Shown: positions 49,500 to 62,289 of the stretch, piece by piece
Position numbering within the stretch: position 1 is the stretch's first letter
How the letters are laid out: the number at the start of each line of letters is the position of its first letter
Origin: Trichopria drosophilae
Taxonomy: Eukaryota > Arthropoda > Insecta > Hymenoptera > Diapriidae
DNA: 64,000 nt
NCBI GenBank assembly: GCA_030407085.1
Contig: CM059583.1
Coordinates: 208,690,001 to 208,754,000 of the forward strand
Direction of reading: 5' to 3'
Notes under the pieces: model-generated
Told to the model about the DNA's origin: nothing
Database searches by the model: none
The model's input: only the letters and a program-made list of their open reading frames with translations
Position numbers and translations under genes: made by a program

Positions 49500-51700
49500 G
49501 GCATACATCGACAGGTAATTTACCTGTAAGTACCGACTGCCAGTACCCAGCCGCGTATTCGAGAAAATGTTCGGGCTGTGAAGGTCCTCGATTTCTTCGA
49601 AGCAAATAATAAATTTGAGGTACGTTAAAGATTTGACAAAATGGAATTGGATTTAAGGTTAAAATCCAGAGATATACAAGTTTGACGGTCGGATGTTATG
49701 AATAGTCGATTGAGAAAAGTGTTATGTACGTCAGGCGCCAGGAAAGTTTCAGTCAAACTCATAGAAATGCAGGAGACGGAATCAGAAGAAGAGGAACCGG
49801 AAAGGGAAAAGGAAAGGGAAAAAGGGGGGCGCTCGTGAGGCGAAAATCGAATCCAATACCGTTTGAGGCGTAATACGGTTAGGCGCCCGGAATCTTTAGC
49901 TCCGGCTTCGAGTGACCGCACCTTGATTTCACCAAACCATCATTCCGGCTGCATCCCTGCGAGTTTCCGTTCGACTTGCCGAAGCTGCTCGGAAACTGGG
50001 TTTCCTGCCATCCGTTTCTGTCGCTTGCCTACCGGATCTCATATTATTTTCTCTTTTCCTCCTCCTCATGCCAAAGAGATCAAAAACTCGAATCGACACT
50101 CGGAAACCAACATTATACGCTTCAAAATTTATATATTTTCGCAATCCGACCTTTCGCGCCTCCTAATGTCTCTCGAGATCGTTTTGCATACTCAGAATTT
50201 CGAGAACATTTATTAACAGACACGAAGCCGCATTGAAAGTTATTTAGATATTACATACATGTGAGATAGTATACTGATTAAATAATCTAATTCAATTTAT
50301 ATGTATCTTAATAAAACGTATTGTAGGTCAGGAATACCATTTTAAAAAAATTTAAAAACATCTTAAACCCTATAATTAGGATGCTTTGTTGCCCTTAACG
50401 TTTCGGTTTACTACAGCTTCCATCTCCAGAGGGAATAACACTTATTTATCATACAGAATTCGACCGGTAAATGTAGATTCCCCTTCCTCTCCAAACAATA
50501 AAAGTTTACGGTACATCGCTAATCGCATCTGAAATGGGAAGAGCGAGAGAAGGACGTGTGAGCAGCAAAAAAAAAAAAAAAAAAGAAAAAAAAAAACAGA
50601 AATGCCCCTTGTGTGTTTCTAGAAGAGAACTACACCCCTTCATCCAGCACATTTCTATATATCGAAGCTAAAACCCATTCCTACATGCTAGGCAAATATG
50701 TTTTTACACAAACTCAGACCGAGGATCTAGGAGTTGTGTTGAGGGACAGTTACTCCTACTTCGACGTGTAAGCAGTACGTAGAGTAGGGGGCTCCCAAAC
50801 AATACGAGCGCCACTGATCGGATTTATTCTTTAGGTTCAATAAAGATACAAAAAAAAATCAGTATCATCTCCATGTAATTATCATATTTGATTTCATGGT
50901 CTTGTCTGGCTGCATTTTATAGTCGCTCCTTGTTCGTACGAGAACATGTGATTTTTCGAATCGTCTGCTAGCTTCAACGTCGTTAGGTTGTATCAGTCAG
51001 TCGATGGTAGTTGAAGTTTTTAACAATCGCAGGATACATAGGGTTGGTTGGTGCGAGAAAAGCGTTCTAGCAGGGTGTTACGGCAATCGGGAAATTGGCA
51101 ATGTCGTTCTTCCTTAAAAGCAGAGTTTCTTAGGGAATCTCGGCCTCTTTGAGAGAGCGCGCAGCAGTCGCGCCAAGTTTCCCTTATCCATCTCGAGGAA
51201 GAATAAATTGCCTTTCTTCCGTCATTCGCTGGAACCGCCTTGGGTTCCGTCGCCGCCGCCGGATGTCGCGAAGAGAGTCGCGGTAACGAGCGAGCGAGCC
51301 AAGTGGAAATGGAATTGAAGCTGCCGAAGAAGCGGAAGCTCGCCCTTGCGCACGGCCCGAAACGAGTTTAATCTCAATTACCGGGAATTCGACGAAAAAT
51401 TGTTATTTCGCGCCAACGCCGCCAGCTCGAACCAGCACCGAGGGCGAAGGAAAAGCAGATGCTGGCATCGCGAGTATCTTCTCGCGATTCGAGGAAAAGC
51501 CGCTTCTCGAGCCGTGGTCCGCTTTAATTTCCGGTTCATCGACGACAAATTCTTTCAATGTTCGCCTCACTCTCGAGAACAAGAAAGGATCAAATCTTTT
51601 CAAACTACTTTCCGGTTTAGCTTCATTTCACTAGCTGCAAAGAACAGCGCGCAACTTTGACTTCCTCTCGAACCTTCTTACAAGAGTACCAACATATTGT
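49500..51700. other. Large GC-richer intronic tract
   Basis: CpG-rich blocks at about 49500-50220 and 51050-51660, with a purine-rich stretch at 49780-49826. Frames overlap on both strands (up to 117 codons) without recognisable protein. Their GC content and lack of transposons resemble the 22.9-33.8 kb core. Regulatory function is possible but unproven. Confidence 0.3.
50567..50596 (+). repeat. Poly(A) tract
   Basis: Eighteen A, one G, then eleven A. There is no retroposed sequence upstream that I can recognise, so it is a simple repeat. Confidence 0.9.
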
Positions 51701-53512
51701 AATAGCTTTAAAGTTACAGGAGCTAAGTTTTCATAAACGGGATAAGAGTTGTAATTACGACGTCGCCTTGAGTAACTTCTTAGAATAATCATTTATTTTG
51801 AAACTTTGCTTATGTTTGGTTCAGTTTTAACCAGTTTTGGTACTTTGTTTCACGATTAATGGATCCAAGTCATTTGCCATTCGCAGCATAGTGGTGTTTG
51901 GGGTCCTCGATGTTACATTTATGATCAGATATTTAACATGTCGATAAAAATGGGACACGCTCGTTCTTCAATCATTACATCCTACCAAATGAAAACATAA
52001 ATATTTATAGTTGTCACAATAGTTAAAAAAAATACGCGAAAAATCCACACAGAAAATAAGTTGATAAATAAATTAAAACGTTTAGATCAACGATAACATA
52101 TCTGGCATAAAATGTTTTTATATTGCAACAGCGGTATTTTGTGAAAATTCTGGTATACGAAAAGACTCACAGAGAAATTGCTATACAATCAATTTGACAT
52201 CAGCCATCGCTGCATTCCAGACCTTATAAATTAAAAAATGGTTGTAAAAAATGATATTAGGAATGTCACCATAATATAAATTAATTTCATAGAGGGAGTA
52301 ACAATTGCTTCAAAGGCAGTGCTCGTTTCAATTTTCGTATACACTCGATTCGGTACCTATGTGAATAAAACAAATCGCCAATGTAGCATACCAAAAACGC
52401 GTGATCATTCGTCGCATACAACTGGGATGACCAATATCTAGTCATGGACCGAGTACAGAAACTCTTGAACAAGTGAATGAACTCGATAATTTTCGTGCTG
52501 GCGTGTACATGTCCTGAGTTTCAGAAAGCGTAAAGTAACTTTTTTCCATTTCCCAATTAAATTTCCATTACCTCATGTCCCGACCTTCATATTACCAGCT
52601 AGTACGTTAGTAGTTAATATTAATTTGTTTACTTATGAAGACCCAGCAAAACATACGAAAATCTAGCATTTTTCATTTTTGAAATTTGCATTTCACTTAA
52701 GAAGTTATCATTTTACTTCTTAACATCTGACGAGTTTGTCAGTAAATTTTTTTTAAAATAAGTATCGACGTTATCATTTGATATTTCATAACTGTTCTCA
52801 AATTCGTATTTTTCATACCAATTTTGAGATATGCAAATAATAAAATATTGTTTCGAACAATCTCTCAAAACATCTAGTTCTAGAGTTAATAAGAATTCAT
52901 TATTTTACTCGTTTGAACTTACATTGTATATCCCTGGCCAAAATTTGACTGTATTGTCTAGTTTGAATCCCTCAATCGGAGCATTTGTATGCTTTGTCGA
53001 AAAGAGTATAGGGGAATTTCTCTTAGAGAGACTTCCCCACACCTGGAATGGAATACGCAAAACACAATCGACGAATATTAGATCGCGGAATCGAAACGAC
53101 GATGGTAAAAATGCGTTCGCTGAATATGCAAATACAGGTCGAATGCGATCGAATATCATAATAACATAAATTTATGTACTGAACGACAAAAGATAACAAA
53201 AAAAAATGAGTAACAGGTGCAAGAGAAATGTCAGTTACGTTTTACCTGATCTGTAAATATTTTGTTTAAAATAGATTCAATTAACCAGGAACAACATAGA
53301 CACTTTTTTAGTAGTAGACATAAAATTGAAAAATTAAAACCACGGTTTCAAATGACTCATTAGATTCCTTAAAATTAGTAAAAAGTAACGTTTATTTATT
53401 TATTACTTGTGGTAGTAGCCCTAACAACATCGAAACTTATGACAAGGTTAATTAAGGTTCCAGTAAGACTATCAACCTTAAATCAAGCTTATTTAACCTA
53501 ACTGCAAGGTTT

Positions 53513-53788
53513 CCCAGGTAAAAATGTTTTATAAAGTTTTTACAAAATCTTTATACAACTTTTTTAAAGAAATGATTCTATAAAAATTTTATAAAGTTTT
53601 TATAAAGTTTTTATAAAGTTTTTATAAAGTTTTTATATGGACATATACATTTTATATAATTTTTTATTACAATATTATATAAAATTTGTATGTCCATATA
53701 AAACCTTTATAAAAACTTTATAGAATCATTTCTGTATAAAAGTTGTATAAAAATTTTATAAAAACTTTATAAAACATTTTTACCCGGG
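53513..53788. mobile_element. 276-base hairpin element with CCCRGGTAAAAATG ends and an 11-base tandem repeat
   Basis: Almost the whole element folds back. CCCAGGTAAAAATGTTTTAT on the left is mirrored by ATAAAACATTTTTACCCGGG on the right, and the arms continue to a centre GGACATATACA...TTGTATGTCC. The left arm carries about four to five tandem TTTTTATAAAG units (53586-53637) where the right arm has about two, so one arm has expanded. The left flank (53410-53510) resembles the AACCTTA-rich arms of the 33.8-kb element, so it may be nested in an older insertion. Confidence 0.8.
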
Positions 53789-54469
53789 TTGGTGATGTTA
53801 TGGAGGTTTGGAGTAATTATTATAAATAATTTCTATGATTATACATATGCCCCAGACTCGTTCTTAATCTAACTCTCAATAAAATTAATATAAAGTCATC
53901 CAAGATTCGTGATAAATTCAAGGGATCCACGTAATAACTCATAGGCGTTCTAGCTGACCCATCGTAAGTAGTAACAGGCAGTTTTGCAGATTTGTTCGTT
54001 TATTCCATTTTGCTTAATGGATAGAAAGCTGCCTAGACAAAACTGTAGATATTGAAAATACCTTCGATTTGCGATACTTTTCGTCCAGGGGAGCCTTCGA
54101 AAGTCGAGCTTTTCATACGTCTCATTAGCGATTATAGAATGATATAAACGAAAATTTTGCGAAACTGCCTGTTACTACTTACGATTTGCCCGCTCGACCA
54201 TCGAGGGTTATATTGTTTGAGATCCCTAAATTACCAGATTGCATTACTTTTGAACCTTAGTTGAACCTTACAGTAAGTATTGTACTGATCTGAAAATTTA
54301 GTCGAAACCAATCTGCTCCACTTTCTGGACCTATGAGCTGAAACTCATGCAGTGTAAATTACTTGCAAAATTTGGACGTAATTTTCTTCAGATGATTTCT
54401 TTCGAAAACAGGATTTATGATACATCATTCCATTATTATGAAAATAAAAAAAAATATTAGTACAGCAAC

Positions 54470-54930
54470 CAGGAATAGCATTGGGCATCATTTGGGCAAA
54501 GCGATGTTTGGATACAGCGGTACGAGTTCGCATCCATTCGACCGGTTTCCATCATCCTGTCGACTGTCGGTTTGGAACGGCGCGAACAGCAGGGACAATA
54601 ATTCGCCCGTCTAGCATCGTAATTTTATGCAATTATACGTATTACCATCCTCGCGTTTGCGCCACCAGAACTCCAAGCGTCCAACAACCCTTCGTATGTT
54701 GGTAGCATGAACGCCAAATTTGCCCCCGTGTCGCGTTCGAATGCGTGAACGGAAAACCGACGCCGAATTCCCGTTTACATTACTATTATTAAAGCGTATT
54801 TACACGCTTGTTAGTTCCTACCTTAGCTGAATTTTAATTTCCTACTAGGCGACCGGCACGCGGCTGTAAGACGATGCGACGCCGACGCCGTGATCAGCGA
54901 CTCGGATAAAATTATGGGCATCCTCTTGGC
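54470..54930. other. GC-richer intronic island
   Basis: A raised GC and CpG block. The frame beginning at 54890 has hydrophobic stretches but no family I recognise and no exon borders. Possibly regulatory. Confidence 0.25.
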
Positions 54931-55262
54931 CGTCCACGGTGTTTGTCTATGCGTGGCAATACTGGTTTACCTTCCAGTAATTTATTCCCTCTACGCATTC
55001 GCCCATTGTTTGGACTCCGTTAGTTCACTCGCGAAAATTTCATTTTGCCGTGTGTTTATTTCATTCTTGCTTTTGGAATCAGGAATATTGTGACAGTATA
55101 TATTTTATTTGGTAAACCTTCGAATAACAGATTTCTAAAAACAATATGCTGCACAATTTCGATGTGTTTTTGCCTATTGAAAAGCTGGGACACATTGAAA
55201 CGGTCAGATTGAAGATACAGTAAAAAAATGTGAATTTTTTCTAGTTTTTGTTATTTCCACAA

Positions 55263-56301
55263 AAGGAGGAGTGTCAATAAGGATGTCTCTTTTTTTCGAT
55301 TACATCTCTGGATAACTGATGTCAAGAACTTTTCAAAATCATTTTACGTTGGGACTAGGCATATCTATGATGGATCAAAATTGGAATCAAATTGCAAAAT
55401 AGAGCGGTACAGGTTTAGTCTACAAAATGAAAAAAAATCAATGCATTTTTATGAGACTTTTTACTCGGGGTTTTTTTAGGTCGCTGATCACGAATATGAT
55501 GACAGTTTTTAGATTTGATTTGATTGACAGAATCAATATGGCGGATGATTTTTTCAAAAATTGAAGGGGAGGGGGTTGATCATGAATACGATAACAGTTT
55601 TCAAAGATATCAAAAATCATCCGCCATATTGATTCCGCCATCTTGAATTTTTGAAAATTGTCATCATATTCATGATCAGCGATCCAAAAAAAACCCAGAG
55701 TAAAAAGTTTCATGTAAAACTGATGAATTTTTGAAAAAATCATGCGCCATATTGATTCCGCTATCCTGAATTTTTTGAAAATTGTCTTCATATTCATGAT
55801 CAGCGACCCAAAAAACCACTGAGTAAAAAGTTTCATGCGAAGGTGATGAATTTTTGAAAAAATTGTCCGCCATAGTGGATCCGCCATTTTGAATTTTTGA
55901 AAACAGTCATCATATTCATGATCAGCAATCCAAAAAAACCCAGAGTAAAAAGTTTCATGTAGATCTGATGAATTTTTGAAAAAATTATGCGCCATATTGA
56001 TTCCGTTATCCTGAATTTTTTGAAAATTGTCTTCATATGCATGATCAGCGACCCAAAAAAACCTCGAGTAAAATGTTTTATAAAAATGCATTAATTTTTT
56101 TTCATTTTGTAGACTAAACTTGTATCGCTCTATTTTGCAATTTTATTCTAACTTTGATCCATCATAGATATGCCTAGTCCCAACGTAAGAGGACTTTTAT
56201 ATATCGTTTTGAAAAGCTCTTGACATCAGCTATCCAAAGGTGTAATTGAAAATGTGCGACATCCGAGCCCAAAAGTCAGCCTTATTGACACTCATCCTTT
56301 A
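55263..56301. mobile_element. 1.04-kb foldback element enclosing a 123-base tandem array
   Basis: Long inverted arms: GAGTGTCAATAAGG near 55270 mirrors 56280-56294; GGGACTAGGCATATCTATGA near 55350 mirrors 56162-56184; TTTAGTCTACAAAATGAAAA near 55415 mirrors 56100-56118. Between the arms, ATGATCAGCGA recurs at about 55671, 55795, 55917 and 56040, giving a period of about 123 bases. Each unit holds reversed copies of the CGCTGAT and ATGGCGGATCC-type modules. Because the period is close to 41 codons, a 217-codon minus frame (55438-56091) stays open. Its peptide is repeat translation, not a gene. Confidence 0.8.
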
Positions 56302-56469
56302 TTAAACAAAATTTGAAGGACATGAGTTCTACGCCCGGAGTGTTAAAAAAGAAATTTGTTTTACAAGGATGCCCATTTTTTGATGGTTCAGGTTTTAAAT
56401 ATCTTATTGCAGTAGACGTTATTTTTGTTTTCTTATTTCAGATTTATCGAAATTACTGTTAACGAAATT

Positions 56470-57150
56470 TATTGCAACATCCTCGATCTATAGTAGTGAG
56501 TGGGAGTGTTCGGTACTATTTCAGTATATATTCGGGGCATATTAGGGTAAAATGCCTCCACGCAGGAATTTTGGGGAAAAACGAGGATGGTTCTTCGGGG
56601 GTTAATTACGAGAGTGTTATTTCAGGATCTCGCATGCACGGGCCACGTGGCACGCAATCTCGTGCATCGGTGAATCCGTGGAGTATCGCCACGATCTAAT
56701 CGACTGCGCGTGTGTGGTTATTTACGCAGACTATGCGATATCCGGTGCATTCTGCAGAATAGTCGCGGAGCAATTAATTTCCCGTCGCTTTATGCCCTTT
56801 GATATCTCCAGTCTGGCCCTGCTGAATTCACCACCAGTTTTTACGGCGACCCCAATTCTGTCATCCGTTCTCCGGAAAGGATTACGCGGTTCCAGGTCGA
56901 TACTGGGTGCGTGTCCGAGAAAAAGATAGGTGCCGGAGGCTAAGTTATCTCAAGGCCAATCCACAGGCCAAGGAAGACTCGACCGGTCTTCTACGGTGAC
57001 GACCTTCATTAAAGCCAACGTGAAAATGCACACTAAAGTAGGTAATTGTTTATTTTGTGACGCGTTTGATCATGGTCACAGGCGCTTTTATCGCTTCTGC
57101 TTTTGTTCCATTCCATTCAAATGCCATAACGCCGCGCATTTATTCTGGTA
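56470..57150. other. GC-richer intronic island
   Basis: A raised-GC block lying between two foldback elements. Three short + frames follow one another (56472-57157) in different phases; none resembles a known protein. No repeat structure seen. Confidence 0.25.
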
Positions 57151-57311
57151 TTGTTAACCTCCCAATCATACGCGTTAGATACCGTTATTTTATGTCAATG
57201 TAAGGTTATTCGAAATGCTTATCGTTTATTATGCGTGCATTTTATACCCAGTATGCATTTAACTTTATTTTGCTGATGCTTCTTGTTTGTATATACATAA
57301 GGAAACAACAA

Positions 57312-57570
57312 ATTACACAGGACCACACAAAAAAATTGTTTCGAGATACCTTGAATCAGGAATAGTGGATCTTATAGATTTTTAGCCGCTTAAAACGAAT
57401 CCGTTATTCGATTTGGTCCATCACGTCAGGATTTTCATTACTTTTTGCCAATTTAAGGTTAGGATACGTTAACTTGGACAAAGAATTCGTTTTCAGCGAT
57501 CAAAAATCTATAAGTTCCTTCACTTCTGATTAAAGTTGTGTCAAACAAAAAAAATTTGCGGTCTTGTGTT
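57312..57570. mobile_element. MITE of an ACACAGGACC-ended family, first copy
   Basis: The left end TTACACAGGACCACACAAAA is mirrored, with changes, by TTTGCGGTCTTGTGTTA. The interior contains CGAATCCGTTATTCGATTTGG and its partner, and AAAATCTATAAG. A head-on second copy lies 28 bases away. Confidence 0.65.
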
Positions 57571-57598
57571 ATTTGTGTTTAGTACCTTCAGGGATTAA

Positions 57599-57885
57599 TT
57601 ACACAGGACAGCAAAACATTTTTTTAGGGGAGATAACTTGAATCAGAAGTTCTGGATCTTATAGATTTTTAGACGCTGAAAATGAATTAGTTGTCCGATT
57701 TGATCGGTGACGTGAGATATTTTACATATCCTAACCTCAAAGTATATTTTTGAGAAGTTTTCAGATCGCATATCTTAAAATCCTGACGTGATGAGCCAAA
57801 TCGAATAACGGATTCGTTTTCAGCGTCTAAAAATCCATAAGATCCACTATTCTAATTCAAGTTATCTCTAAACCAATTTTTTTTA
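57599..57885. mobile_element. MITE of the same family, second copy in opposite orientation
   Basis: Begins TTACACAGGACAGCAAAACA. Its distal half (57775-57885) mirrors 57330-57437 of the first copy over about 105 bases, including CCTGACGTGATG and CGAATAACGGATTCGTTTTC. The two copies together form a large palindrome. Confidence 0.65.
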
Positions 57886-59749
57886 TTTTAATTTTTATGA
57901 TGCGAAGAATTTTCTGAATGAAAAATTCATCTTTCTTCACATAAATTGAATATTTATTTGTTATTGTTTCATAGACAGGTTAAGACTAAATCATGCATAA
58001 AAAATTCTCGAGCCCATTAAATTTTATAATTTGAGTTTTTACACCAGTAATTACATTTCTGTCTAATAACTAGTTTAATCACCACAGATTGTGTTTAGTT
58101 AGAACTTACTGCCTGGTTCGATGCATTCCGATAAGAGGTCTTCCACGAATATTTGGCATGCTTTTGAGCAAGTTGAAGGGTTTGTCTAAAAATAATTCAC
58201 TCACATCCATCTAGTAAGATGATGTAATGTTAGTAAAGAACTTGCAGAATTTAATTCTCATCTTTTTATCTAACCAGTCGGAGAAATATAAACTGAAAAA
58301 ATTAAAGGAAACATTGATCAGATGTTGTTATTAACATTACATATTTATTATCAGATATTATGAACTACCATTTCGTTGTGTATTTTTTTACATCTTAATA
58401 TTGAATCATGGTACAAATTATTTTATAATGTTTTACATATTTTAGAAACTTACAAAACTACATTAAATGCACGGAATGTTCTACAATTTTTTTTAGTCAG
58501 GAACGGGCTCTTTTTATGAAAGAACGAAACTTTTTATACGGATTTGAATTTTAAATGTGGGTTTGTCGAAACAACAACTACGTTCTACTCGTATGGAGTT
58601 GCCAAGTTTTTGTTCCGGTACTTCATTAAAGCACATGTGATATACAAGGTGAATGCCCTAGTTTGTAACTTGGCACAAACCCTACATAACACATGAAACT
58701 CACGAGACAGAATGTGAACAAATATTTTTACAAATTTAAAGTATTTTTTTTGCCTGCATCATCATGAAACGGCTTCTCTTAACTTTCTCTGAGAAATGTT
58801 TTCATAAAATATAGTTTTTTAAAATTCGAGTTTCGATAGTAGTTAAGTCATTACAGTTTCATAAACTGATAATGAGAGTTTCGGCTATTTTTGTTTATAT
58901 TTAATATTTTGTATTCGTCATTGACCTACTGTTAATTTGTTTTCCCAGTGTTTATACAATTATTTTTTATTTTATATGACAACTAAATGATAAAAATGTT
59001 ATTAATATTTAGGAAACCGTTAAAAAATAAAATCGAAAAACATATAATCTACGTGTTTACTCCATCTGAACTATTTTTTTCTACAAATATGATTCATAAT
59101 ATTCTTGTAAAGCTTATTTATATGTGTTCAATAAAAGAAATTTTCAGGCGGTTATCTAAAAATTTCACGTAAATCCCTATAATCCGTTTTTTGTTTGTTA
59201 CTGTATTCTTAAAACTCCCTTCTCTCTTGTTTCCTCAAAAGCTTTAGTAAGCTTGTGGGACATAACTTTGAACTCGGCAAGTAATGCATGTACATTCTAA
59301 GTGGCAAAACTTTCGACGATATTAGCGGATATTTTCCTACTCGTATAAATAATGCAACTCGATGTTAATTTGAAACGTAACACTTCACGCCAAAACTGTT
59401 GGTTCATTTAATTTTCTGTTTAATATAACCAGAATAAACAGATATTTGCCGTTTCTCCACGTATTTATTTATGTAAATCATTAAAAAGCATACGATGAAT
59501 GAGTCAACGAATATAAAAGAAATGGATCATAAGAAGAAAATAAGGACACTGTTTTACACGGTTTTTGTATTAATGCCAATTTTATCATTTAGTTAATGAA
59601 GATATAGGTTATCCTACAAAATATCTACTTTTCGGATATATAAATCTATACATGTTAGTCATATGATTTTTTGTTCGACAAAATTGAGAAATTACAATTA
59701 TAATTACTTCTTTTCAAACTCCCAATTAATTAAAAAACCTCCGAGTGAC

Positions 59750-60175
59750 AGTCTGTACACTGGACATCGAATATACTTCCATGTCTGGAGGTTCTGATGT
59801 CCATTGGACATTCATATTCGTCGATCCTAGTTTCAAAATTCATTCGAAATGAATCTCGTTGACAATCCACTAGACGTACATTGATCCATAGGACATCTCT
59901 TGGTGCAAATCCGATTAAAAAATGGTCATTGATAAGATATTGGATATTAAGTGGATAAACGGTAGTCTGTACAGAGGAGTTATGGATGTAAAGTTTATAT
60001 AAAATATATTTGAGAAGTAATTATCGACCAATTTCAAATGAATACTTATCATAAAAAAAAAGGTTTTCGGACAAATCAAGTCCATATAATTGTTGTTAAA
60101 CGGATCATATAAGATTAATGGACAAATAATGTCTAAATAACCGACGTTGGACACTAATAGACGTACAATGGATTT
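59750..60175. repeat. GGAC/GTCC-studded degenerate repeat
   Basis: Repeated strings TGGACAT, GTCCATTGGACAT, AGACGTACATTGATCC, AGTCTGTACA and AGACGTACAATGGA occur in both orientations over about 420 bases, like the region at 22280-22570. No clean ends are found. The minus frame at 59915-60154 lies inside it. Confidence 0.35.
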
Positions 60176-60327
60176 AATATAGATATATTCTATATTACAT
60201 TTATATATAGAACAATTTATTTTTATATTACGTATCTCCTTAAGTGTATTGGTATATTATCTTACAGTATTTTTGTCATATTTTAATGTTCAAACGTAAA
60301 TCAGTGGATCAGGAATAGAAAAAAAAT

Positions 60328-60398
60328 GATTCGAACTTGTTTCGAACCCAGGTCTTTCGCTTCATAGCGTAATACTTTGTGCACTACACTACGATTGC
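60328..60398 (-). pseudogene. tRNA-derived sequence with intact Pol III boxes and a T8 terminator
   Basis: On the minus strand TAGTGTAGTGC (60391-60381) fits the A box at all but the last position. GGGTTCGAAAC (60349-60339) fits the B box closely. The spacing of about 31 bases is as in tRNA genes. The 71-base length is tRNA-sized, and eight T follow at once (60326-60319). However, the acceptor, anticodon and T stems do not pair properly, so it is not a functional tRNA. It may be a tRNA pseudogene or the head of a tRNA-derived SINE; I see no SINE tail. Confidence 0.55.
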
Positions 60399-62289
60399 TA
60401 CCGAATTATTTTTTTATTACTTACGATTTTAATACTATTAATACTTATAGGAAGGAATAAAAAGCTAATCCATATGAAACTGTATCGTTTAAGAAATCCC
60501 TGATAGTTAAACATTATACTATATGTCAAATATTAGTTAAACTTACGTATAGGATAACCATAGCAAAATAAACATGTATTCCCATATGTAATAAGAATGA
60601 AGTATAATTAAAATGAAAATAATATAATTCATTTTATAATATATAAGAATTGAATACAAATATTAATAGTAATTAATTACTTATAATTAGAAATAAATTA
60701 AAAAAGTAAAAGGTGCCTGGTTATAGATAATAATTATTTCTTAGTAACTAAATATAATTATCAATCTCAGATTTTGACAAATTAAAATACATGAATTGCA
60801 TATGTAGATAATATTCATTTAAACAAACTTTAAAAATTTCTTTTTCGTCCTCGTGGGTATAAAACTTGATTTTGCACCCGAATTTGCGAGACTAAAATGT
60901 GACAAGAATTTCTTCCTGCAGTAGAATAGCCAGTATATATTCAAAATTTATACCGATGTAATATTTGCAAAATGTACATAATCCAAGAATGACGTAAATA
61001 TGAAGATTTTAGAAAAAAGAATTAGTTTGCTCCGACGATGGGAAGTTAGAAAAATCAGCCCTTAATTATCTGATTAGTTTTGTCTGTTTTCACGTCTTGT
61101 CCACATTCCTTAATCGTGCACCTTTTCCAAAATTATATTGCCCGGAGGACAACGAAATTGTTTGTTAATCTAAACTCTTTCTTTTTTAATTAAATACAAC
61201 AATGAATTTTATTCTATCCATTGTACAGAAGTTAGAACTTTAAATGTCTTTTTGGCTACCATGTGAATTTTCTTTTAATTCGAATTTTATGCTCACTATG
61301 ATGCGGGATAAGTTCATTTTGCGTCCTTGATAAAAAAAGAATTAGTTTTTATATTCTCCAAACTATCATATGAAAAATGTTAAAATAAACATGTGTGTGA
61401 AACTATTAACTTTTCCTAAAAAGTTTTTCGAATTAATCGATTTTAATAGATGTACAAATAAATATATTTCATTATAAAATTATTTCAATTTTTGAAATAA
61501 TATTTGTAATCTAAACACCCAGCAACTCTGGAAAGTATCGATAATCTTCTCTAAAATTAAAAAACCACGGTGAGTTTGAAAACAAAATTAATCCAAAAGT
61601 CAAAGTACTTCATGTTTTCAATCAGATAGTGGTTCATTTCTAGATGTAAAAAATCGAACAATCAAAATCATCCCTCGAGAGTTTTTTATTGTTATTAACT
61701 TTATTATTAAGTATTGTTAACAATTTGAAGCTTAAAATTTTCCGACCGGAAAATGTTTGTAGAATCTTCACGCATAATTCTGCCAAAAAAATGTACCTTG
61801 AGACTCTTCAAAAAATGTTAAACGTTCAAAAAATACAATTTTCAGCATTTTTTATCTGCAAAAATAAGCGTCTTACAACAATTTTATTCCAGACATTTTT
61901 TATTCAAATTTATTCTAGAAATTAAAAAAATGTTATTCTAGGATTAAATTTGTTGCATTTTTTATCTGTAAAAATATGAATTTTAAGAAAAATTCACTAA
62001 AGATGCTTTTTATTCAAAGTTATTCAACGAGTTTAAAACCATTTTTCCGATCTATTAATAAAAATTGTTTACTCGTTAACAATATTTGTTAATAAAAATA
62101 AAAACGACATAAATGAATGAATTTTCGATTTTTTTAAATCTACAAAACACTTTCACTGCTTGAAAATTTGAAAAATTGACTTTTGGTTTAATTATTTTCA
62201 AAGACACCGAAAAACATATATAATCGAAAATATGAAAAAAATGTGTCGTACGCATGTGTGCTACCATTCCTCGATGGGTTAATATATAA

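Noticed and set aside
49863..50216. Overlapping 71-117-codon frames as a gene
   Set aside because: Frames on both strands overlap in a GC-rich block with no recognisable domain and no exon borders.
50567..50596. Poly(A) tract as a retroposed gene tail
   Set aside because: No upstream sequence recognisable as a retrocopy and no target duplication seen.
53586..53637. Tandem repeat array as CRISPR
   Set aside because: Contiguous 11-base units with no spacers, in an animal intron; not a CRISPR array.
54890..55093. 67-codon + frame with hydrophobic stretches, possible membrane peptide
   Set aside because: No family resemblance, no splice borders, lies partly in a GC-rich block, and hydrophobic runs are common in chance frames of A+T-rich DNA.
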